From positions 1 to 39,046 of the forward strand of contig JACWML010000024.1 of NCBI GenBank assembly GCA_015661395.1: a stretch of 39,046 nt of DNA. The letters are read 5' to 3'. Position 1 is the stretch's first letter, and every line of letters begins with the position of its first letter. Both the position numbers and the translations under genes were made by a program. This DNA is from Methanomicrobia archaeon (lineage in GTDB: Archaea; Halobacteriota; Bog-38; Methanoflorentales; Methanoflorentaceae). Shown here one piece after another: positions 32,984 to 39,046 of the stretch. The notes under the pieces are model-generated. The model had not been told where the DNA came from, ran no database searches, and saw only the letters and a list, made by a program, of their open reading frames with translations.

Positions 32984-34482
32984 CTAAAACCCTGATCCTC
33001 GGAATTGACTCGCTCGATCCCTACGTCTTATCGGAACATAAGACTGTGCTGCCGAACTTTGCACGCCTAATGCATGAAAGCCCGACGTTGCTCTCCACGT
33101 CGGTCTTTCCCGTTGACACGATCCCGGCTTGGGCAAGCATCAACACCGGCTTGCGCCCCGGAAATCACGGCCTGCTCTACGTTTACGACATCTTCGATCC
33201 GAATTTGAACGATATGCAAAAGCTGGACCCTCACTACCTGAAGGGAAAGACGTACTGGGATTACCTGAGCGCGGCCGGCTTCCGATGCGTGATCGTTTTT
33301 CCTCAGCTGATGTACCCGCCGTGGAATGTGAACGGGGTTATGGTGAGCATATCGCAGATAGAACGGCGGGTAGACTGGATCTCCACAGAGCTCGAACTCG
33401 ACGCATGTCCAAAGACGGCGATGGCGAAGTACGCCATTCCACACACGCTACGCGGTCTGTGGGGGAGTTTTCCCGGAATCAAACATTTGGGCGACTGGGT
33501 GATGCTTGGAAAAGAAGTTGTTGACGATGAAAAACAGATTGCGATGTCGCTCTGCCGTAATGCAGACTGGGATCTTTTTTTCGCATACTTCAATATACTT
33601 GACGTCATTCAGCACAGACTCTGGCGATTCTTTGACAAACGTGACATGACGTATCCAGGCAGTACCGCTTTTGAGGGCACCATCCTCGATTACTACAAGA
33701 TAGTGGACGGCTTCGTTGGAGAATTTGTGAACGCGTTCCCCGACGCGAGCATGATCGTGCTGAGCGACCACGGCCACCACTCTCGGCCAGCGCGAACGGT
33801 CAACGTCAACGAGTTCTTGAGAGCGAGAGGTTACGTTACGATGAAGGGCAATAGATCCAAGGCGCTTAGCACGGTTCGAAAAAGTGTCTTGGAAGTGTCG
33901 ACTAGGTTGAACATCGAACACGTTCTCATCCGAGTGCTCGCGAACAGTGAGCGGCTTGCCAAAGCCGGCAAGTCGGTTTATTCTTCTGTTGGGTCCATCG
34001 ACCGCACTAAAAGCCGGGCGTTTTTGTCTAACTTTGCCGGCATCAAGTCCTACCCGTTTGGGGGGGTTGAGGTCAACCGGGAGTCAGTGTCCGATGGAGA
34101 GTACGAGCTGCTACGGACTGCGCTCATAGCAGAACTCTCTGAGCTCAGAACACGAGACGGGGTCTCAGTCGTGAAATGGGTCAAGGCGAGGGAGGATGTC
34201 GATAACGGAGAATTTAGCGATCGCATGTATCCCGATATTCTTTTCGAACTGGCGGATGAGTACGGCGTCGGATGGGAGGTTCACTCTGCCCTCTTTGGAA
34301 AAGCGACCGACCACAAAGCGGCCTCTGGTGGCCACAACAAGGATGCGGTGCTCTTGCTCAGAAATATCGAGAAAGAGGTAAAAGACAAGGTCCCGAGCAT
34401 CATAAGCGTGACACCCTCGATATTGGACCTCTACGGTATTGATTGCACAGACAAGCGTTTCGACGGAAAAAGCATTTTTTAG
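32980..34482 (+). CDS. Alkaline-phosphatase-superfamily phosphodiesterase/nucleotide pyrophosphatase-like enzyme
   Basis: 500 residues. The start LILGIDSLDP holds the first metal Asp. VDTIPAWASINTGLRPGNHG carries the nucleophile Thr (or Ser), GWDL-like WDLFFAYFNILDVIQHRLW carries the Asp and His of the second metal site, and MIVLSDHGHHSRPARTVNV gives Asp-His of the site between. SGGHNKDAVLLLRN provides the last His. This is the type I phosphodiesterase order. No signal peptide is evident, so it probably acts on cytoplasmic phosphate compounds, such as a phosphoglycan or lipid head group. It overlaps the kinase-like gene by four bases and is probably translated with it. Confidence 0.88.
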   Translation: MTKTLILGIDSLDPYVLSEHKTVLPNFARLMHESPTLLSTSVFPVDTIPAWASINTGLRPGNHGLLYVYDIFDPNLNDMQKLDPHYLKGKTYWDYLSAAGFRCVIVFPQLMYPPWNVNGVMVSISQIERRVDWISTELELDACPKTAMAKYAIPHTLRGLWGSFPGIKHLGDWVMLGKEVVDDEKQIAMSLCRNADWDLFFAYFNILDVIQHRLWRFFDKRDMTYPGSTAFEGTILDYYKIVDGFVGEFVNAFPDASMIVLSDHGHHSRPARTVNVNEFLRARGYVTMKGNRSKALSTVRKSVLEVSTRLNIEHVLIRVLANSERLAKAGKSVYSSVGSIDRTKSRAFLSNFAGIKSYPFGGVEVNRESVSDGEYELLRTALIAELSELRTRDGVSVVKWVKAREDVDNGEFSDRMYPDILFELADEYGVGWEVHSALFGKATDHKAASGGHNKDAVLLLRNIEKEVKDKVPSIISVTPSILDLYGIDCTDKRFDGKSIF

Positions 34483-34790
34483 ATCGACTTTGGCATAGCG
34501 TGGCTGTGCGGTCTTTCATTCACAGCGGTTGGCCGCTGTATTTTGGTTGAAGTTGTTATGTAACGCTTTTCACGCATATCAACAAAAGCACCGCAGACGT
34601 GTGCAACCATGTGGAAACAATCGGCGAAGTATCCGCCAAGTTAGACGCTGGATATGTTCTCTCAGTCTAGAACCAGATGATCCAAAAGTATAAAGAGCGA
34701 ACATAAGACTATGAGAATGTAGTGTTCGCCGTTAAGGGTGCTATCTTAGCAATCCAGACGTTTCTTAAGTCAGAGGGTCGAGCGAAAATA
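34483..34790. other. Spacer with promoter of the methyltransferase gene
   Basis: Contains a TATA-like element at 34687-34694 and two possible starts (GTG 34722, ATG 34791). No gene otherwise. Confidence 0.4.
34687..34694 (+). promoter_or_regulatory. TATA box upstream of the methyltransferase gene
   Basis: CCAAAAGTATAAAGAGCG looks like a purine-rich BRE next to TATA. Transcription would start near 34718, giving a leader of about 70 bases to ATG 34791 or an almost leaderless start at GTG 34722. Confidence 0.5.
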
Positions 34791-35432
34791 ATGAAAAACG
34801 GTTGGGATAATTATTGGACTAAATACCCCACAATCCCGAGGAAAGATAATCGACAAAAAAGATTGACAAGATTATTTGAGAGATACGCAAAAAGTGGGAT
34901 GGTAGTTTGTGACGCCGGTTGTGGATCCGGCTTAAGTGGCTGTGCATTCTTATCTATGCATTGCAAGGTCTATTGCATTGATTATTCGGAAGAAGCCATA
35001 GAACTCGCAAAAAAGACAACGCACAACAAAGCAGAATACGTTGTAGGGAACTTGCTGGATAATGATTTTGTTCTTAACTTTCAGAATTGTTTTGACCTAA
35101 TATCCACAGATGGTCTTTTGGAGCACTTCAACCATTTTGAACAAATTCAACTTATCAATAATTTAAAAGGAATGTTAAAGAGTGGGGGGTTAATGATTAC
35201 TGTAGTACCTAATCTTTTGTCTCATTGGCATCCTATTCGGAGAGCTTTTTTAAAAATACCGGGCGTACGGGAAAAAGCGTTTACTGTAAAAAAGCTGATA
35301 TCACTAGTAAAACAATCTGACATGGAAATCATAGAAACTGGAGGAATACACGTAGTGCCTTTTGATCGGTCTCCAGAAATGTTAGCTAGATTTATAGGAA
35401 GCTCCGTATTTGTTGTCTCTCAACGCGTATAG
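34791..35432 (+). CDS. Class I SAM-dependent methyltransferase (AT-rich, probably transferred)
   Basis: 213 residues. MVVCDAGCGSGLSGCAF holds motif I (DAGCGSG, 41-47), VYCIDYSEEAIELAKK the acidic end of strand 2, FDLISTDGLLEHFNHF motif IV, and LKGMLKSGGLMITVVPNLL motif VI. The type-11 methyltransferase pattern and the start MKNGWDNYWTKYPT are usual in surface glycan clusters, where sugars or glycolipids are methylated. The codons are far more AT-rich than in the neighbouring genes, suggesting recent gain. In-frame GTG 34722 would add 23 residues that do not look like the family. Confidence 0.85.
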   Translation: MKNGWDNYWTKYPTIPRKDNRQKRLTRLFERYAKSGMVVCDAGCGSGLSGCAFLSMHCKVYCIDYSEEAIELAKKTTHNKAEYVVGNLLDNDFVLNFQNCFDLISTDGLLEHFNHFEQIQLINNLKGMLKSGGLMITVVPNLLSHWHPIRRAFLKIPGVREKAFTVKKLISLVKQSDMEIIETGGIHVVPFDRSPEMLARFIGSSVFVVSQRV

Positions 35433-36086
35433 TAATTATTGTGTAATAATATCGCACGCTACCAATCAAGAGCGTCGCTGGATGATTATACACCAGGCGA
35501 CGCCATTCGGAAGAAGCCCAAATACAAAAAAAATGCAACCCCTTGAGAATCCGCCGAGGGATTATTGACGGCGACAGAAGAATCAGAACTTGCCATACTT
35601 TATTGAATGCTGTTACCGCATTGCGAGTGACAATGCTCGGGAGATTATGCCCTCCAATCCCCATAGAAAGTGATGAGTGAAAACGCACATCGCTTTAATA
35701 GGATTGACGTCAGGTGCAAAGTTAGTGACGGACTAACTCGTCACCAGACTCTGCTTAGCAGCCCCGCCCATGCCTGCATCTTACAACCTGTCGTAAGTAA
35801 TAACGTCAGGGTGCTCTTCGACAGCTTCTTACTAGAGGCACTGTGCGTGTATGAGGTGGCAACTACATTGCGAGGCCATTAGGAGAAGCACCCGAAACGC
35901 TGCACGTTGGGGATGTCCTGGTAACGGCATGGTTACGCTCGTATCTCGGACTGCTGAATAAATGCGTAAGGTGAGTTGTCCTCGAGCAGGTCGATTGGGT
36001 GAAAAAACGGGCAACGCAAGTTATGTAGCTCCGTGCTAGCAATATACGATAAACCCAAACTTCAGTAATATCTCACGGGGGACGCT
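35433..36086. other. Gap (0.65 kb) without a supported gene
   Basis: It seems to be decayed coding or neutral sequence. The plus-strand frame at 35670-35882 lacks a family pattern. No RNA gene or repeat was seen. Confidence 0.35.
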
Positions 36087-37280
36087 ATGCCGCAAACTGT
36101 GTTTAGTGGGCCGAACAGTCAGACGAAGCCCCGAGTTGCCGTTGTTGCTTTTCCATTTAAGTCTCACGCGCCGTACAAGTTTCTCTCTGACCTCATCAGT
36201 ATACTCGAACCGATTTCTGATAAAATCGTGCTTATAGATGGGAACACTGATCGCATCGATACAGCGCACTGTCGTACAGTTGTAACGCGGGATATTGGCA
36301 TTAGTATGCACTATCTGGAGGATCTAAAACCAAAGTATGTCTCAGCAGTCATATGGATCTTTAAGTGGTTCTTGATCCAGTGTCGGGAGAGCTTGGAGTT
36401 AGTAAGAACGCGTGCAGACGTAGATGTTGTAATATTTTACGCGGCATATCCGGGATATCTTTTGCCACTTATTGTAACGAAATTGCTTCGAAAAAAGAGT
36501 ATCGCAGTCGTTTTGCGCAGCAAAGGCACCACTAAGATAGCCCGCGTATGGGGGCTGCAAGATCCGATCCTGTTCACTTTATTGGACGGAATATCCCCAG
36601 AATCGAAAGGCTTGATTAGAGAACTTGGCATAGAAAAATACGGGCGGAAAATTCTTCCGGAAGGCGCCCGATTCATAGACGATAGACTCTACAAGAAGAA
36701 CAAACGGTTATCAGAGAGAGCAAATGTCGTTGGATTTGTCGGTCGAATGACGAGAGAAAAGGGGATAATTGATTTCGTTCACGCCATTCCTCTGGCTGCA
36801 GAGCAAGTACCAGATGTGAAGTTCTCGATAGTAGGGTCAGGGCCCTTAAGCGCGTGGGTCAACGAGCAGTGCAACCGCCTGAGCACCGAACGGGGCATCG
36901 ACATAACGCTGACGAATTGGGTTGAGACGGGTCTAGCCGACTATTATAACGAGCTGAAACTGTTTGTCCTGCCTTCCAATTCTGATGCTTTCCCCACCAG
37001 TATTTTGGAGGCGATGGCGTGCGGCACCCCGGTTCTAGCGACATCAGTTGGCGCAATCCCAGATGTGATCACGGATGAAGGCACAGGCTTTTTGCTTGAA
37101 TCAACCGCGCCGGATCGCATAGCACAACGAATAGCAATGATCCTCAACTACACGGAATTAGAAAGGGTCGCAGACAATGCGGAAGGCCTCATTAAACAAA
37201 AGTTCACGAGAACTGCTGCCACAGAGCGATATGACAAGATGCTTAAAGATCTTCTGGACTTGCGGCGACCCACAGCTTAA
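36087..37280 (+). CDS. Glycosyltransferase family 4, paralogue of 752-1930
   Basis: 397 residues. RVAVVAFPFKSHAPYKFLSD, IVLIDGNTD and RDIGISMHYLEDLKPKY line up with the first gene. VVGFVGRMTREKGIIDFVHA begins the donor half, and LPSNSDAFPTSILEAMACGT has the EX7E region with Asp in place of the first Glu. ATG 36087 is a good start with the family N-terminus. The two copies at opposite ends of the window, plus the broken relative at 3843-4101, suggest repeated gene duplication within this glycan locus. Substrates are unknown. Confidence 0.9.
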   Translation: MPQTVFSGPNSQTKPRVAVVAFPFKSHAPYKFLSDLISILEPISDKIVLIDGNTDRIDTAHCRTVVTRDIGISMHYLEDLKPKYVSAVIWIFKWFLIQCRESLELVRTRADVDVVIFYAAYPGYLLPLIVTKLLRKKSIAVVLRSKGTTKIARVWGLQDPILFTLLDGISPESKGLIRELGIEKYGRKILPEGARFIDDRLYKKNKRLSERANVVGFVGRMTREKGIIDFVHAIPLAAEQVPDVKFSIVGSGPLSAWVNEQCNRLSTERGIDITLTNWVETGLADYYNELKLFVLPSNSDAFPTSILEAMACGTPVLATSVGAIPDVITDEGTGFLLESTAPDRIAQRIAMILNYTELERVADNAEGLIKQKFTRTAATERYDKMLKDLLDLRRPTA

Positions 37281-37695
37281 CCTCAAAAGCTAGTTTGTCT
37301 TTGCTTGCCCCAATCATTCTGGCGGGCGTCGTCCTAGTGCTTGAATGGGCGTAAGAATGGCTGTTGAGTTGCTTGACGATAAAAAGCGTTGGGATCAGTT
37401 TGTCGAAACTAGCCCGTAGGGATCTATTTCACTAGTGGGGCTTCCTAAAGACTGTTGAGCGACATTCGGGGTCTTAAAAAGAACCTTTCTTGTTGTGTTA
37501 ACTGCAACGTGCACAAGAACAACGGGAATAGCAAAAAGTCGTCGCACATTGCCACTTGACGCCACTGGCATTGTCTTGTGTCTTTGGATATCGTTTGTTG
37601 CACACTTACTGTATTACATGCCGCAGGAGGGACGCGGACGATAACTCTCGCGGCGGCGCTCTGCAGTCGCTTAGATAGGTCGTTAGGTTATCCCT
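37281..37695. other. Gap without a supported gene
   Basis: About 415 bases between convergent genes. No terminator, RNA gene or coding pattern was recognised. Confidence 0.35.
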
Positions 37696-38787
37696 CTATA
37701 GGGGCTTTACTGCGACGCGTAACTGTTCTATTACTTTAGTGAGCTTCTCACTGTTTGCTGCCGTGCTGTAGTACGTCTCAACGGTGCGTCGAGCGTTTTT
37801 CCCCACTTTTTCCATTAGGTCGACGTCAAAAAGGGATTCATTGACTTTCGCAACCAGCTCAGATTCATCGCAGATCAATATGTCCTCGCCAGGCGAGACG
37901 TGGTCAAAGCTGACTAAGCCTACTGGCGTTGTAAATACGGGCACTGAACACGCCATCGGCTCTAAAACCTTAGTTAGCGCTCCAAAACTAGGAAATTTCG
38001 CTGGAACCAAAACGGCGTCTAAGCGCGTTAATTGGTCAACGTAATCTTGAAAATCACTGAGATAACCCGTGTAGCTCATTCGTTCGTTTGTGATCTTATA
38101 GTCACATTGACCGATGACGATGAAGTTGATGCGTGCGTCAAATCTACCGATGTTCTGGTATACAAAGTCCAAAAAGCAGTTGTTTATGTTGTTCCGATCA
38201 AATGGACCAATTAGACCAATACTTTTTCTTTCTGTATCGTCTGATAACCGTTCACGTGAACTTTTTTGAGGCTTAAACGTTGTTTCATCTACGAAATTGT
38301 CGACTATGAAAATACACTTGTTGAAGCTGTCGTAGTATCTGCAGATACCTTGAGCTAACGCAATTACGCAATCGGCGTGTTTAACTGCGAACTTCTCGCG
38401 CCACTTAACCATCCTGATCCTAACCTTATCGATCAGACTCGGATCAGGCAAACGAACTTCTTTTTCGAGTGAATACACTCCATGTAATTCAAGAATGACT
38501 TTATAGTTCCGCAACTTAGCTAAGGCGAAGTAGGTAAAAAAACCCCAGAAATCGCTTGCGATGTAAATAAGATCGAATCGATTCTTTAATACAACGGGGA
38601 TCAGTTGAAAGTTCCAAAGCTTTGATGGCCTAATTACCTCCACGTTGTCGGATTTGCTTTCGTGCTTCCCCCTTATGATTAGTGTGCAATCGTACTTTTT
38701 TTGCAGCAATTCAAAGACATGTTTTGCTCGCACGCTAGCGCCTTCATTCATCGATATATCGAATGAGCAAGAAACAGCAATCTTCAT
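37696..38787 (-). CDS. Glycosyltransferase family 4-like protein
   Basis: 363 residues. MKIAVSCSFDISMNEGASVR with a Ser/Gly-rich N-terminal loop, VILELHGVYSLEKEVRL, RKSIGLIGPFDRNNINNCF and KVLEPMACSVPVFTTPVGLV show the GT-B/GT4 order. The first glutamate of the EX7E motif is replaced (FGALTKVLEPMACS), so donor binding may be altered. GAGGAATAAAA before ATG 38787 supports the start. The gene is on the minus strand and is less GC-rich than the operon genes, like the methyltransferase gene nearby. Confidence 0.85.
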   Translation of the reverse strand: MKIAVSCSFDISMNEGASVRAKHVFELLQKKYDCTLIIRGKHESKSDNVEVIRPSKLWNFQLIPVVLKNRFDLIYIASDFWGFFTYFALAKLRNYKVILELHGVYSLEKEVRLPDPSLIDKVRIRMVKWREKFAVKHADCVIALAQGICRYYDSFNKCIFIVDNFVDETTFKPQKSSRERLSDDTERKSIGLIGPFDRNNINNCFLDFVYQNIGRFDARINFIVIGQCDYKITNERMSYTGYLSDFQDYVDQLTRLDAVLVPAKFPSFGALTKVLEPMACSVPVFTTPVGLVSFDHVSPGEDILICDESELVAKVNESLFDVDLMEKVGKNARRTVETYYSTAANSEKLTKVIEQLRVAVKPL

Positions 38788-39046
38788 TTTTATTCCTCAA
38801 AGACCACAAAATGCGCTCGAGTATCGAGGTCAATGTCAAGCGCCCATAGATATAAGTGGCAACGTCATGGCGTAGCAAATCACTCATAAAGCTTGCCTTG
38901 TTCCGCGAGAGGTTTTGCATTCTGATAGAAACTTCGAATGACCCGTGAAGGCTAAACTGCGATCACTATCCCGGCTTGCAAAGACTGAAATTGCTCGCCA
39001 GCGGTATTCGGCAGCAAGGTTTTGTTCGGATCGAAATAATCGAAAC

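Noticed and set aside
34722-34790. GTG start for the methyltransferase
   Set aside because: It would add 23 residues that do not look like the family, although its place near the predicted transcription start leaves it possible.

Overview
The window looks archaeal. TATA-like boxes such as AAAATATATATAG lie upstream of several genes. The predicted exported proteins are crowded with N-glycosylation sequons, and one operon has the DUF4129 / DUF4350 / MoxR / DUF58 layout common in Euryarchaeota. DUF1616 and GT-C-like membrane proteins fit the same picture. Two radical-SAM enzymes, one with a cobalamin-binding domain, suggest an anaerobe. I cannot name the genus. Coding density is low: long gaps between genes hold frameshifted or truncated remnants, so this is an accessory, rearranged stretch of chromosome.

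Layout: (1) 1-11685 is a surface-glycan region. It holds the tail of a thymidylate-kinase-like gene, a GT4 glycosyltransferase, a fragment of a membrane protein, a flippase (minus), decayed GT4 and ribbon-helix-helix genes, a SPASM radical-SAM protein, a polysaccharide deacetylase (minus), a large GT-C-like membrane protein and a DUF1616 protein. (2) 12413-19149 is a tight six-gene operon: a glycosylated Ig-like surface protein with a DUF4129-like tail, DUF4350, MoxR ATPase, DUF58, a small membrane protein, and a membrane protein with a Cys-rich C-terminus. A decayed copy of the last gene's C-terminus lies just before the operon. (3) 19300-25515 is the most unusual part. It contains a TnpB remnant, a small secreted Cys-rich protein (16 Cys in 72 mature residues), a minus-strand pair (OB-fold membrane protein and YdjM-like protein), a broken HAD phosphatase and a dolichyl-phosphate-type GT2. 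A second, decayed copy of the promoter / Cys-rich gene / GT2 set follows, with repeated non-coding blocks between. (4) 25515-38787 returns to glycan genes: a processive-type GT2, a B12-binding radical-SAM protein, two GT4 enzymes, a thymidylate-kinase-like protein overlapping an alkaline-phosphatase-superfamily enzyme, an AT-rich methyltransferase, a GT4 paralogous to the first one, and a final minus-strand GT4.

Together the genes suggest building, modifying and exporting a cell-surface glycan: GT2 and GT4 enzymes for assembly, the flippase for translocation, and GT-C-like, deacetylase, radical-SAM, methyltransferase and phosphodiesterase proteins for transfer or tailoring. The MoxR/DUF58 operon would act on envelope protein assembly or quality control. 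The glycan structure, and whether the loci work together, are inference. The best candidate for something undescribed is the duplicated Cys-rich secreted protein with its conserved upstream promoter.
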